The notes: generated by a model not told the origin, from the letters alone. A stretch of DNA of 64,000 bases from Cristatella mucedo (GCA_009760855.2 WPIO01000047.1:2165501-2229500); one strand, 5' to 3'. Shown: positions 40,651 through 53,335, counted from the first letter of the stretch. Numbers and translations are program-made.

Positions 40651-41829
40651 GCTACTGCTTGATAGCAGGCTTACGAAAGGAAAGGGTGCTGGATTATTTT
40701 TGCGGTCCAGGTAGACTGGCTCTGTGAGGCATGCATAGAGACTTCGATAAAAGATTCTTGAAACCAAGCTAGCCCGAGCAACGGTAATCAGTACAGGTGC
40801 AGGCTTATCAAGCATGTAGAGGAGGCATAGTTAACTCGATAGATTGTTGGGATGTGTGCTACAAAATCCTGAGCATGCATGGGTCTCAGTCACTACGTGT
40901 ACATAATCTGCAGTACTAGTTCATAACCGGTGTGGGAAAGACAGCTCACGTGATATATGTGCAAATGACAGACTAGTAATTAGTTAGTTTAACTAGAGCC
41001 CTGATAGTGACCGACAAGTCAGCAAGCTATTCACACTTAAAAAAAATATTTCCTCGTTAGACCTTACTTTCTCTGATAAGGCCACAATTTTTAGCCGATG
41101 GGTTGACTATTTGATCACATTAAACATAAACTGCTTGTTCAAAACTTTGTAAATCTTGGAAATTTCAAGCTCCGTTTTCTATTTCAATAACAGCACAGGT
41201 GGCTCACTGTAGCAACTTGAAAATAAGAAAAGAATAAAACTAAATCAAGTCATGAGCTTGTGAAAATTCCATGGTTATTTCCTTGGTTTTTATCAGTGCA
41301 GTCTGAAGCTATTAGAACTTCCAGTCGGCTGCTCTGACCCCCAGCCACAACCTTGAGGAAAGTGCACCAAAATTCTTTAGTACCTATTGAGCAATACGAT
41401 GTATATGCCTTTATTAATGACACTACTATAATGCTCGTTCAATTACTGACGAAAAATGCTAAACTTGCATGCATTGCAGAAATATCGATACAGCCAATTA
41501 GTGCCTTGGAAACTCGATTGTTAGGCCCATGTTGATGCAGTATAGGTGCACCTGTGTCACAAACCGTCGTTGGTGTAAAAGAAAAATGCAGTTCAATATT
41601 TTCTAGAGAAGGAGCTGGTCGCTCTAATTTATCAAATAACTACCTAGCAGTTACATTTGCTACTTCTCTTGAGAGTTTGCTGAGACCACTTTTTAAAAAA
41701 CAACTATGAGCATGAAAATGCCTCCGCATCTAGCGATCGGTCAACGTACCCTAAAATAATAGTATGGACAATAAAAGCCGCTTGGGTGAAACGTATCTTA
41801 GCTGCCTACTGAAGCTCGTTGTTTACTGT
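40651..41829. other. Intergenic DNA, nothing recognised
   Basis: AT-rich, with no repeat match and no conserved frame. Confidence 0.4.
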
Positions 41830-42030
41830 GATAAGAATAAAATAAATAGCTGATTCAACAGCCTCTTTTTGTACTCTTCTTTAGCAACAGAAGAGCCTTT
41901 ATGGCTATCACCACGGCTTGCAGCGGCATTAAGGGATCCCCCCCCCCCCGCAGAATTCGAACTTACAATCTCAGGATCGACGTCGTGAAAAGTAACCGCC
42001 ATACGTAGTGTGCCATCACGGCTCATATGG
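41830..42030 (-). mobile_element. SINE-2, minus orientation
   Basis: AGCTGATTCAACAGCCTC, GCTATCACCACGGCTTGC, a C-run and GTAGTGTGCCATCACGGCTC match the inverted copy at full length with scattered changes. Confidence 0.8.
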
Positions 42031-42189
42031 GCAGCGAGCAGTGTCCGTTTCCATCCTGACGCGTTTCAACGAGGTTCATGTAGTATACACCAGACCACAT
42101 TGTATGGAGTTCAAGCTTGTTCAACGTAGCTGGGTTACTGAAGGCATTACTTAGGGCAAGCTTGAGAAAGCGTACAAAAGATTAGGACC

Positions 42190-43795
42190 GACTGTTCATT
42201 GACTGGCATACGACGACGAATGTGGATTATTACACCAATAGCCATTTAGGGGAAGGCCAAGCAAGTGCCGCTTATACAAAAAATTGTCCATCCACAGGTG
42301 GGCAATCTAAAAAAGCTCAGGTCGACCATCAATAATCTCATTAGCCGCTTTGTGTTAAGCACATTACCTAGTAATCCTTGCAGAGATCTAGCTGATCGCT
42401 TCTCTGGCTGCTTTGTCAGAAAGATAGATAAGATCAGAGTCCAGCCCCAAGGTTACATAATCACTGGACTCCTCTCCCCCCAGTAATATCTTAGCTGGAC
42501 GTATCTCTCTCGACTCCTTGCAACACCTCAACGTCTGTATTCAAGCCTGCCAGTAGCGACCTCAACTAAAACTTCATCTTCCAGTCTAAAAAGATTACAG
42601 GCCCTCTTAATCTACGCCCATTGTTCTTCTGACCGACGGCGATACATCGATTTGCTGCTGTCAACAATAGCTAGCATTATAAATATCTTCTCGGCCTCAG
42701 GTCTGTCTCTGCACCTTTCAAACATGCTGTTGCTAGGCCACTCATTAAGAAGGCAACTCTAGATGAGAACTTAAGAAACCTCTACCAAGTATCAGTTAGT
42801 GCCAATCCTGGAGATACTGGAGCGAGTAATGGCAGACTACTCCTACATTGTAATTTCAAACCTACCTCATAGGTGCCTGCCAGGTTTTAGAGCTAATTAC
42901 TCCACAGAATCAGCATAACTTCGGGTGTATAACGACGTTATCGGGAATGCAAACTCGGGTGAAATGTCTGTGCTTGTTTTGTTGGATATTTCGAAGTCTT
43001 TAATACACTTGATCACCAAGTTCTTCTCGAGCGAATCTCATCTCGCCTGGGTATCACTAGCCCTGAACTGTAAGCATGTTTCGAGTCCTATCTCAGTGAG
43101 AGACTCCAAAGGATTGATGAAGCAGTCATGCGAGGAGCATCTAAAGCATGGGGTCTGTGAACTATGTGCTTGGTCTACTTCTTTAGACAACTTATTCGAT
43201 TTACCGACACAATCGCCAAGGCATTGATTGTTATGCTGACAACTATAGCTGTACTTATTCTTTGATCCGTCCCAGCCTGCCGGCACTTCAAATTCTCTCA
43301 GCTTCCCTGCTTCATGTAGGGCTGATACCCGCACTTATATAGCAAGCGGCAAACTCTATTGAATTGTGTGACGACAAAACATTTCTAGTTACGAACAAAC
43401 CAAGTGTGATTTAGAAATTGGTAAACAACTCTCAAAATCGACTCTGCCAGCATATCCTATGCATGTGAATGAAATATAGGTTTCCTTTTTCAAAGTAATC
43501 TTTCACTAGACAAACGGTCTCAACTTTACCTCCTGTCAATGTGATCGCTTAGCGAAATCTAGGCTTTCACTTCCCTTCAGATGACTCTCAGTTGCACTTT
43601 TGCTTCGATCCATCTCAGCCCTCAAGCACGCCGAATTCTTTTCATTCCCTTACTGCATGTATTGCTGAAATCCACGCAAAGATGGCAACTATCTTTCTCA
43701 TATCAGTTCCACAGTCTGCCCACTTTTAGCTACTTAACAAACTATTGTAGTGACGAACACTCAAGCGACACGAGCATGCTTCACTGGTGCTAGAG
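42190..43795 (+). mobile_element. Old LINE family A copy reaching further 5'
   Basis: LADRFSGCFVRKIDKIR is the pre-RT linker. GCTAGGCCACTCATTAAGAA encodes ARPLIKK of the RT fingers. The region at 42885-43200 is the SGFRANYSTESA block. It has many stops. It shows what lies upstream of the truncation seen in the other copies. Confidence 0.75.
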
Positions 43796-44094
43796 CTTGT
43801 CGCCCACTCTCGAAAGTCGGTTCAGAGAGCGAGTGCAAAATAAATAGGTAGCCCCTGACAAGAGTGTTTCAGGCGCGATTCTACTCACCGTTGCCAATGG
43901 TTTCGAGCTCGCTGGCGTGCACCGTATTGGTATATCAAGCACCAATAGGGAATTTTACCGAACTTTATTCACATGCGAACAACGTCGCTGTACGTCTAGT
44001 TCAGTGTTATTATCAGACTCCTCGAAAGCACTCAACCAAACGAAAACCTGGACATGGTCCTATCTGCCGTGTGCTCTTACGCGTGAAATACTAT

Positions 44095-44260
44095 GCTTTA
44101 TGTAATTCATTTGTATAGCACCGTAAGAGAACTGAATCTCAGTTCAGGCACTTTACGTATGCCTGGGGCTCGAGCCCACAACCTCGGCCATACATTTACA
44201 CTGACCTCGGTCGGGGCGAGCACCTTGGCCGCTATGCCAAACCAGCGTCTACTTAAGTCA
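44095..44260 (-). mobile_element. SINE-1, minus orientation
   Basis: ATTCATTTGTATAGCACC, TTCAGGCACTTTACGTATGC, GGGGCTCGAGCCCACAACC and the GGCCGCTATGCCAAACCAG head. Confidence 0.82.
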
Positions 44261-45039
44261 CAAGCCTCTATTTGGCTGAGGTTCGACCCTGCTACACAGA
44301 GGAACGGCGCTGTGTGAGCCTGCTGCTGCTGTTACAATTAGTGAAGCATCCGGCCAGTAACGTATACCTACCTGCAGCGGTTGATTGGGCAGACGATACA
44401 GCGAAGTATCCGGTCTTTGATGGTGGGGACGTTGCCCACCGCCGTAGCTGCATTACCCCAACTTCGCGATTCAGCCAGCTCAAAAATATGTACGCGTCGT
44501 ATCAATCAACAGAGAATCTCGTTTACCTCTCGCATCCGGGCTGGTGCATTCGCGAGACTCCACTAGATCTGCCGCCGCCGGAGCCACATTAATACAACAA
44601 CGGTACAACACACGTGACTGGCGACTAAAGTTCCGGCATGCGGTGGCCTCCTCAGAAAGCCCCGATGCTTCGATCGTCGCTACACCGTACTCTAATACCT
44701 GACTGAAAGAGACTTTCGTGATCTGCGAACACTAAGAGCGGTTTCACTAATCGGAAGTAATTCCTCCTTCCATCTCTTAACAGGAATTCCTCATTCCATC
44801 TAAATTCCATCGCACAGCTTCACATCTATAGCCGGGACCTTGTGAACGTACAGTGAGACGCATACGCGAATTCGCAGAGCCACGAGCGCTATTCGAACGT
44901 AATTTAAATTTCGGCATGCAAATTATCTTTCAATCCTCTTGCTCGTCAGTGGCTGTCAATCGCCGGCGCGTGTACCCGCCAACTTCAATGGTGAATGGTT
45001 TAACAGGAATGAGGCAGGCGACTGTCGGCTCCGACCTCA
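44261..45039. other. Intergenic DNA with a 106-codon frame, unassigned
   Basis: A plus frame at 44272-44592 gives VYLPAAVDWADDTAKYPVFD and LVYLSHPGWCIRETPLDLPP. It looks protein-like but matches nothing I know and has no clear start or splice context. Confidence 0.3.
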
Positions 45040-46535
45040 CACCTTGCTAGTAAGTTCCAGTCTGGCTTTAGAGCTAATCACTCCACAGAGTCAGCATTGC
45101 TTCGGGTATACAACGACCTACTTAGGAATGCAGACATGGGTAGAGTGTCTCTTCTTGTTTTGCTCGATCTTTCGGCAGCTTTTGATACCATCGATCACAA
45201 AGTACTTCTAGAGCGCCTCTCATCTCGCCTGGGCATCACTGGCACTGCTCTGCAGTGGTTCAGGTCCTATCTCAGTGGGAGACTCCAGAGTGTTGACGTG
45301 AATGGACAAAGATCATCTGAAGTACCTCTAAAATATGGAGTACCTCAGGGCTCTGTGCTAGGTCCGGTTCTTTTCACCGTTTATACTCTCCCTCTCGCTG
45401 ATGTGATTGCCAAGCACAATCTAGGCTTTCACTTCTATGCGGATGACACTCAGTTGTACCTTTGCTTTGATCCCTCCCAGCCTTCGAGCACCTCAAATTC
45501 TCTCAACTCACTTGCTGCATGCATTGATGACATCGATCATGGATGGCAGCAAATTTTCTAAAACTAAACGATGATAAAACTAACTTACTAGTTATGGGCA
45601 AACCTAGTGTTATTCAGAAATTGGAAAGGCTGACTTTCAAAATTGGCTCTGCCAGCATATCTCCAGTTGCATCAGCTCGAAATCTAGGTGTCATATTCCA
45701 AAGCGACCTCTCGTTAGACGACCACATCAGCTCCACAGTCAAATCAGCCTATTTTCAGCTTCATAACATTGCTAAAATTAGGGCTTGTTTAGATAAGGAT
45801 ACCACGTCCAAGTTGGTCCATGCATTCGTGACATCTCGTCTCGACTTCTGCAACTCACTGCTTACTGGCCTACCAGCATGTGCGATCAGGCGATTGCAGC
45901 TGGTGCAAAACTCTGCAGCTAGGCTTGTCTGTCGTGAGCGTCGCAGTTGCCACATTACTCCACTTCTCGCCGACCTGCACTGGTTACCAGTCAAGCAACG
46001 GATTGACTTCAAGGTTTTGTCGCTCACTTTTAGGTCTCTTCATTCTATGGCTCCAGCCTATCTTTCAGAGATACTACCCCATCAGGCAAAGCATCGTACC
46101 ACTCGCTTTTCGGAATCCAACAGTCTAGAAAAACCTCGTACAAACCTTAAATCCTTTGGAGACCGTGCATTTAGCTCGTATGCTCCCACAGCCTGGAACT
46201 CCCTCCCGACCTGCATCAGAACATCCCCTGTCCTGACCACATTTAAAAGAAACTTAAAAACATACCTATTTAGGACAGCATTTAGTGGGTCCTTGTGATT
46301 CGTCCTCGATGTGCTTATGCGTGCTGACACTGTTCATGCTGCCACTAACCACATTTGCATGCTGACCCAGTGCATGTAACCCCTAACCATGTTATTCATT
46401 TTGTTTGTTTTTCAAGCATGATTTTACTTACTATTCTATTGCGTATCACTTTGCAGCAAATGTAAAGCGCCTAGAAAGAGATTAAGTTCTCTGAGGGCGC
46501 TTTATCAAGTGCAATATTATTATTATTATTATCGG
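45040..46535 (+). mobile_element. LINE family A, best-preserved reverse-transcriptase copy
   Basis: It is a CR1/L2-like non-LTR reverse transcriptase, truncated 5'. Motifs in order: [43 protein letters not shown], catalytic YADD at 45436-45447, [15 protein letters not shown] and HWLPVKQRIDFKVLSLTFR. A single shift near 45535 breaks the ORF into 45097-45561 and 45543-46298. The 3' UTR has GTAAAGCGCCTAGAAAGAG and ends in (ATT)n. The endonuclease part is missing, so the copy cannot move itself. Confidence 0.95.
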
Positions 46536-46850
46536 CTGGTTGTGGCCTTGAGCGAGCGTACCCTTGTTCTGAAATTGGTTGCTTGGACGAAGGGACGAGC
46601 TAAGGTTTTTGGATCTGACACCTTAGGCCAATACGGTAAAGAAGACCGAAGATGTGGCATGCCCAAAGGGAGTTTTAGGGTTTTGAGCTCGACACGCAGG
46701 ACTAATACGATAAAGAATTGCTACCACTGCTCGTCACCCGATGAGTGACTATGTCTCGCTCGAGAGCCAAAAGTAGGGTTCGTGACCATGCTGCCAAACC
46801 AGTTTTGGGCCGAGATTGACAAGCCAGCCCCGTTTACTAACCATCCGATC
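46536..46850. other. Intergenic DNA, nothing recognised
   Basis: No repeat or coding match between two LINE tails. Confidence 0.4.
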
Positions 46851-46854
46851 GTGC

Positions 46855-46945
46855 TTCCTTGCGGCAAATGTAAAGTGACTAGAAAGAGATTGAGTTCTCT
46901 GAGGGTGCTACATCAACCGTAGTATTTTTATTATTATCAATTAGC
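46855..46945 (+). mobile_element. Isolated LINE 3' tail
   Basis: GCGGCAAATGTAAAGTGACT, GATTGAGTTCTCTGAGGG and a TTTTTATTATTA end. Confidence 0.75.
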
Positions 46946-47139
46946 CGTTCTTTTGGAGCTCAGACAGGAAGGAATGTCGCGTTGTGGTCTTGAGCCTGCC
47001 TGCTCTCGCCAAGCCCTATTAGAGGTCCTACCGCTATTGCTGCACCTTCTCGCTCAATGCTCGGGGTGTTTTTCTGACTAGCAAATAACTCATTTTGTGC
47101 CGAAAAATTAAGCCAGCCTGACGACATTGCAATAATTTA

Positions 47140-47790
47140 TGCAAGATTACAATAATTTATGCCGGCTTTGACTGGGATGCCGTAGCCAAGGTTGTCCATG
47201 CATATGTGGCATCCCACGTCGGCTTGTGTAACTCACTACTTGCAGGTCTTCTAGCCTGCTCAATAAGGTGCTTGCACTTAATGCACAACTCTGCAGCCTG
47301 GCTTGTCTTACGTAACGTTGCATCTGCCACATTACGCCCTTTCATCGATATGAAAGGGCTCCCCGTCAAGCAGCTTATCAATTTCAAAGATTCTGTCACT
47401 TACAGGTTCCTCTATTCTGTTGCTTCAGCCTAACTATCTGAACTGCTTCTCAATGACGTCAGACATCGTACCACCCGCTGCTCTGACGTAGTCAGCTGTG
47501 CCTCGAACAGACTTCAGATCCTTTGGGGACAGCTTATTAGTTCGTATGCTCCCAAAGCCAATGACCTACTCCAAGTGACATCGTGATCGATATCCTCTAA
47601 TTAGACGGCATTTAAAAAGAAGTTAAAAGCGCACCTTTTCTCACAGCGTTGGCAGGGTCCACGTGAATCGTCTTTTATGGGGCGCTGACACTGCGTATTA
47701 CTAATCGTAATGCCCCGCTTCCCTCACGGCACGTGTAAAGTGCCGAGTGAAAGATTTAGGTCTCCGAGGAACTAAACAAATGTCTTGTTA
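47140..47790 (+). mobile_element. Degenerate LINE copy
   Basis: [20 protein letters not shown] and MKGLPVKQLINFKDS recall the family A CNSLLTGLPACAIRRLQL and HWLPVKQRIDFKV. It ends with GTAAAGTGCCGAGTGAAAG. Confidence 0.75.
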
Positions 47791-48357
47791 TTACTACCAT
47801 TGTTGTGTTCGCGACCGTTCTCGTCTTGCTAAACAGCAAACGACTTGGAGCACTCGTACGCAATCGTACTCAACAACACTTGTCATTAACTCTAGTGCAG
47901 ACGTTAACTCTTAACAAGAACTTCCGTCGTCTGCCGGTCAAAACACTGCGCACCGACTGGCTAACGTCGTTGCTCGCGCCTATAAGCAGGAACGCTGCGC
48001 TCCGGTTGGATAGCGAAGGTCGGAGGGGGCCTCCATCCTAGAACTGGCTGACAACAACATTTGGGCGAGGCACTGCCATAGGCTGTGGTACTCTCACATC
48101 ACGATCTCAACATTCATTCCTCCTTACTCATAGACCATGCATATGCAAGTAACAAATAAAAAATAACATGCATAATATGCAATTGCCTACGCAGTGTAGA
48201 TCTACCCCTACGTCACTGCCGACCGCGGGCGACAATCCGTGACCTGATTTCTCACTCCCTCGGGATGTTGTCGGCACGACCTTTTCACCAAGTCGTCGCT
48301 GGGCACTCCTTGCCAGCCGTAAAAGTTTCAGCCGTTCATTTGGCTGTGCACTAGTGG
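47791..48357. other. Intergenic DNA, nothing recognised
   Basis: It becomes GC-rich towards the EATES frame. No feature can be supported. Confidence 0.35.
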
Positions 48358-49312
48358 CTATTGCATCACAGCCCCTGGCTTCGCCGTCACCGGTTGACCT
48401 ATCGGCGTCCCCAACGCCGCCGATGCCGCCCATACCTCTAGCGCTGTCGCCTTTATCCTGGATGTCGCCGCCTGCGCGGGCACCTCCGGCGCCTCTTCGA
48501 GCGTCGTAGCCTCCTGCCTCTTCGACTCAGTCGCCTCCGACTCAGTCGCCTCCGACTCAGTCGCCTCCGACGCCTCTTCGAGCGTCGTAGCCTCCTGCCT
48601 CTTCGACTCAGTCGCCTCCGACTCAGTCGCCTCCGACTCAGTCGCCTCCGACTCAGTCGCCTCCGACTCAGTCGCCTCCGACTCAGTCGCCTCCGACTCA
48701 GTCGCCTCCGACTCAGTCGCCTCCGACTCAGTCGCCTCCGACTCAGTCGCCTCCGACTCAGTCGCCTCCGACTCAGTCGCCTCCGACTCAGTCGCCTCCG
48801 ACTCAGTCGCCTCCGACTCAGTCGCCTCCGACTCAGTCGCCTCCGACTCAGTCGCCTCCGGCTCCACCACTCCCTCGGCCTTAAACAGCACGGCAGGAGC
48901 GGTCTCATAAATCACCTCCGTCGGTATCGGCAACTACCGCTGGGGTAGGCTGTGCAAGCTGGAACGAGCGGTCCATGGCACTGACCGACGGCAACAACTC
49001 ACGGATTACGCCGAGCTTTTTCTGCTCGAGCCGAAAGCGCTGTGCCCCGAGCTCGGCCGCTTCATCGGTCAAGAGGGTGCACAGCCAAACGAATTTGCGG
49101 CGCAACAGCTTGTAATCGTCTTTTATGTCCGCTAGCTGTTCTGTATAAAAGTTTAAGATAGAGTCCCGAAGAAAACAGGGCATGACTCGCTTATGGGGCA
49201 TTTCTATCGATATTTGTGGAGCCACCGCCCGCTCGAAAGAATTTAACTCGAACAAATGTCTCAGGGCGCTTCTAAATACCTCATGGTTAAACACCATCTT
49301 GCCATTTTCCAC
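48358..49312 (-). pseudogene. Unrecognised minus-strand ORF pair with EATES repeat tail, frame broken near 48920
   Basis: An open frame from 49312 (first ATG at 49297) to 48905 encodes a charged, helical segment: FLRDSILNFYTEQLADIKDD, FVWLCTLLTDEAAELGAQRF and LEQKKLGVIRELLPSV. A second frame, 48933-48358, overlaps it by 29 bases, lacks an ATG and continues with EVIYETAPAVLFKAEGVVEP. It then has about 17 EATES pentapeptides, a KRQEATTLEEAS spacer, three more EATES, a second such spacer and a Pro/Ala-rich end. The overlap and missing start suggest one gene broken by a one-base shift, or an assembly error in the repeat. No intron fits in the overlap. I do not recognise the family. An acceptor-like CAATAG lies just upstream of the first frame, so an earlier exon is possible. 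Coding status is unproven. Confidence 0.4.
48530..48860 (-). repeat. 15 bp tandem repeat encoding EATES
   Basis: The plus-strand unit is CGACTCAGTCGCCTC. About 17 near-identical copies lie at 48604-48859 and three more at 48530-48575, separated by a 30 bp spacer that also recurs at 48490-48530. Since 15 is a multiple of three, copy-number change keeps the frame. Confidence 0.9.
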
Positions 49313-49601
49313 ATCGGGAATTCTCGTCTATTGAACCAGCCTCTGCTATCACACCGCAGTATTTCAATGCCTAGGTCGACTTGGGCAACGTTGATCTTGG
49401 GCAACGTCGCACATAGACGAAAACGCAGCAAGCCTGGCTTAAAATAGACGCACTAGTAGGTGTTCGTACAAAATGCTTGCTTATTTCGGGCTGATATAAG
49501 GTGCGACGCATGCACAGATGCACATTGGTTTCGGCCCGGGTCAGCTGTCTGTAAGTAAAGCAACCGGAGTTATATCTGATGGTGGTTATCTATCTGACGG
49601 C

Positions 49602-49604
<3 letters not shown>

Positions 49605-49695
<91 letters not shown>

Positions 49696-49745
49696 GACAT
49701 ATATATATAATAGACATATATATATATATAATAGACATATCTATA
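49605..49745 (+). repeat. (TA)n microsatellite
   Basis: About 88 bp of pure TA, then TA blocks broken by ATAGACA. It can form cruciform structures. Confidence 0.96.
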
Positions 49746-50864
49746 TATAGAGATGTATCTGACGGCGAGATAGAGAAAGAGAAAGAAAGACTTCGTGGCG
49801 TTTGCTGCAGGTGGCAATGCCGGTCACCAACCGTGTTTTCGCTCGGACCGGTATTCCGGAGGAAAGTTCACGGTATGGTTGCGGACGATAAGTTCTGAAT
49901 GATTGAATGGACGGTGACGCGTAATGTAATGTGTATGACCGAATGGGGCGTCGTGGTCACCATGAGAACGACAATATACAATTGATGCAGGCATAATCCT
50001 ACACTTTTCTTAGAATATGGGTAGAACAGGTATCATTATATCATCATTATCGATTCGGAGAAGTGACGCTCCACAGATTTCGCGGGAAACTTCTAATTCC
50101 TAATAAGCAAGGGCTGCCCACGTCCGTGGGCTTCTCCACCTACCTCTTACTTACGGAGCGACCAGATCGAAAGGCACCAGGCGCGACGTGATCGTTGCTC
50201 GCTATACTTGCAAACCGAGGCTAAATTGGATATTCTTATGTAGAATTTATCAGCTGGCGCGTTGCATACACAAACAAATGCACCCTAGAGCTGCATAAGG
50301 TCATGCGTCGTACTTTATATCGCACCGGGGTCTTCTTCCTTGAGCGAACTCATTATTGGAATCTTTCATTTTGATTGGGAGCACGAGTTTGCAAGCGCTG
50401 CTGCCGCGCACGCAAAGCTCTGCATATAGCCCAGCTGCCCATCTACTGAAATGCTCTGCCGCCACTTGTTGGGCGGTTGCAGAATTCGGCGATTAATTTG
50501 GAGGCGGAATTTTTTGCTCTGGTGACGCTCATGTGACATTGACCCTAAAGCTTTTGCGCAATTCTGTAATACCGATTGGATGTGAGATTTGATTATATGC
50601 AGGCCGGTAACCCGCTGGTGAACAGATGGTGGATTAATCATCGCGGTCGGCCGATGCACAGTCGTGGTCGAGGAGAGGTCACTCGAGTGGGAGAAAAGGG
50701 CGAAGGAAGTCGTGCTCCCCTCTGCGCTGTGAGTCCTATAATAAACGGTTGGTGTTGGTCCTGTGCCAGCGTTCTGTGTACTGTGCGAACCAAACGACAG
50801 GATGATCTAACCAAGGTCGTAATACAGTATGTCTAGTCACCAAAGGCTTTAGAGAGACTAGCAA
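49746..50864. other. Intergenic DNA, nothing recognised
   Basis: No repeat or conserved frame. Confidence 0.4.
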
Positions 50865-51144
50865 TGTTGCATGACAGTGGCTCCGGCGGCCGCAGGTCTT
50901 GCGGTAGTCTCACGGAGACACAGCGGGAGAACGTGCGCGATAAACGAGACTCTTCTTTATTACTCTCAACTGGCACATATATGAGAACTCAATCAATCGC
51001 AGCAGACGGCAGGAAATAAAACGTGCATTAGTGGCCTGACGCTGCGTTGAGTCAATGGCTTAACTCATAGCCACAGGTGAGGCATGTGCATTCGTGTCCA
51101 AGGCGCTTCGCTGATTACAGCAGCAGAAGCCGCAGGCGCACATT
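50865..51144 (-). mobile_element. LTR-like repeat, copy 3
   Basis: It starts TGTTGC. CTCTCAACTGGCACATATAT, GAACTCAATCAATCGCAGCA and AGCAGAAGCCGCAGGCGCAC parallel the 681-953 copy over its full length. The CAACA end is mutated to CATTA. Confidence 0.5.
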
Positions 51145-51773
51145 AGAGCGACATATCTTTACATGCGTGGTTAACTTTGTACTAATTCGCTCTAATTCAA
51201 TTCTCTTGCGGTCGTAAGTCTATATGAGTCGTTCTTAATTGAGCAGCTGGCTCAACTTGTACCGCGAAAAAGCGGGCCTGTAAGTAGACCGAGGAGTTAA
51301 ACATTTATTAGTCGGCTTTGCACCAAGTCCTTTCATGTGCGATTGGGCTGGGCGCTAAGAAATGTGATGAGCACTGCGAGAAATACCCAATTCAATAGCA
51401 AAATTGGTTTTTGTAGATCGCTGAGCCCAAACACAATCTTGGGGTAAGAGTGTTCCGTTTTAATACGGGCTGTGAACGTACTGAATAGCAGCAGATGCCG
51501 CTAGCAGCAAAGTAAATAATAATGTGAATATGGCTAAATATGCTAAGGAGGCTCCAGAAGTTCAGAAAGTGCTCCAGCCTGATCAGGAGAGTGACAGCTA
51601 GGTGGCGTATAGATTGCACAGGGAATATGCGACCCGTTGCAGCTTTATGAAAAACGCCTGGGCTTAGTTCCGAACTGAGCCTGGAGTGATTAGCACGAGA
51701 CGTTTTTGTAGCTTAACAAATCAGAGTCGGATGGCAAAAGGAGGCGAACGACTGGCGAAATGGGCTGCAGACG
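51145..51773. other. Intergenic DNA, nothing recognised
   Basis: No repeat or coding match. Confidence 0.4.
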
Positions 51774-51955
51774 GAGCCGTGATGGCACACTAGGTAAGGC
51801 GGTTGCTTTCACGACCTCGGCCCGAGGTCATGGGTTCGATTCCTGTGGTGGGCGATTCTTTATCGCCACTAAAAGCGGTGGTGATAGCTGTAAAGGCTCT
51901 TCTATCGCTATACAAAAAGAGGCTGTTTAATCAGCTAGGATTTATTTTATTTACC
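51774..51955 (+). mobile_element. SINE-2, near full length
   Basis: GAGCCGTGATGGCACACTAG, GGTCATGGGTTCGATTCC (box B), AAAGCGGTGGTGATAGCTG, CTATACAAAAAGAGGCTG, AATCAGCTAG and an ATTTATTTTATTTA tail. Confidence 0.9.
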
Positions 51956-52885
51956 GCTGACGAATCAGAAACTCTCCCGATTACGTAGAGCGTGCCGCCA
52001 GACGAAGGAAAAATTATCAGCCAAAAATAAATTCCCGGTCACAAATAGCATTCCTCTGTCGAGTCGGCAAAGCCGCAGTTGCACAGATACGTTAGTTTTC
52101 GTGGTCACATCCACATTTCGGAATAGCTGTCACGAAAAAATACGCCAAACGCATTGATTTTCACAGCCAGCACAGCAGATTTGATCCTAAGACAGTATAG
52201 CATACGTAAGTTATAGGCCACATTTATCCAGTGGGTTACATTGACAAGAAGCTAGTAACGCCAGTCGACAGGCTGCGTTGGAGAAACCGGAACTTCTTTA
52301 AAATATAGCCCACCCACCCGGCAGGGCTAGGCGCTCGCCCTCCCCGAGCAACCGGCGGGACCCTCATGTGGAACATATATGCCCCAAATAACCGTAATCG
52401 TTGAAGCTCAAAAAATTAATGATATAACATTAAGTTAATTAGCGTTAACAAATTCATGTCTAGTGATCGGTCGTTATCGTATAGCGGCCCCAGCAACATC
52501 GTCGCCGCACCCCATCATGGCGGCCACCATTTGCCATGTGAGATCGTTTTTGTTAAAACGACCGCAGCCAGCTCTTTATGTCGTAAGCAGTCTTTCGCAT
52601 GTGCCATCCCCGGGCTTCGTCTTATATTCCTCGAGATTTTTCCGTGGTTGTGTTTACTGCGGTCTTTCAGAGCCCCATATCGTCTATGGGTTGCTGCCGG
52701 CCTTGCCTCTCGCTGCCGGCCTCGCCTTGCGTAGTGACCGCTTATGTCGACGACTAGGAGAGCGATGAAAATGATTTGGTCGTCGCTTAAACGTATATTC
52801 TTTGATGCATGCAGCCGCTTTAATTTCTGGCTTTCCGGCAGGTGCTTCTGATGGCCGCGCTTGAATGATTCTCATCATTGAGCTA
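51956..52885. other. Intergenic DNA, nothing firm
   Basis: Plus frames at 52456-52768 overlap and are not recognisable. Confidence 0.35.
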
Positions 52886-52889
52886 ACTA

Positions 52890-52960
52890 TAATAATAATA
52901 ATAATAATTTACTTAATAAAGCGCTCTCAGAGAACTTAACTCACAGTACATAGCCCGGCA
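52890..52960 (-). mobile_element. LINE family A tail, minus orientation
   Basis: (AAT)n followed by AATAAAGCGCTCTCAGAGAA. The body is cut short. Confidence 0.75.
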
Positions 52961-53239
52961 TACAGCATTGCAAGTGCTTAGCCGTCAGCTAAGTGTTCAG
53001 TTCATGTGAGCAAAGTTGCTTCCAAAGGCTTCCTTTCCTAGTTGTCTCCGATCCAGTGCTATTTTCGTGTAGAGACCTTACCGATCAGAGCAAATCTTTT
53101 TTGGCACTAGCCACAAGTGTGACTAACCGGTGGCCCATGGGTGTCTGCTTTTGCTTTAGCATGCTGGTTATGAGACGGATACTTTCAGTATTTGGCTTTT
53201 GTTTGCTCGATGCCGTACATGACTCTAATCCTTGGCAAC

Positions 53240-53335
53240 TGATTCTCTTGCAGTGAATTGTCAAGCACCCGGATAGAGTTCGAGTTCTCTTACCGCGCTA
53301 TGCAAACGACCTTATCATTACTATTATTAAACCTG
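53240..53335 (+). mobile_element. LINE-type 3' tail
   Basis: GTCAAGCACCCGGATAGAG, GAGTTCTCTTACCGCGCTAT, AAACGACC and ATTACTATTATTAAA. Confidence 0.65.

Noticed and set aside
48453-48908. Minus frame of Arg/Ser-rich repeats (RRLSRRRLS)
   Set aside because: It is the second frame of the 15 bp repeat. The EATES frame connects to a non-repeat N-terminal part and is preferred, though neither is proven.
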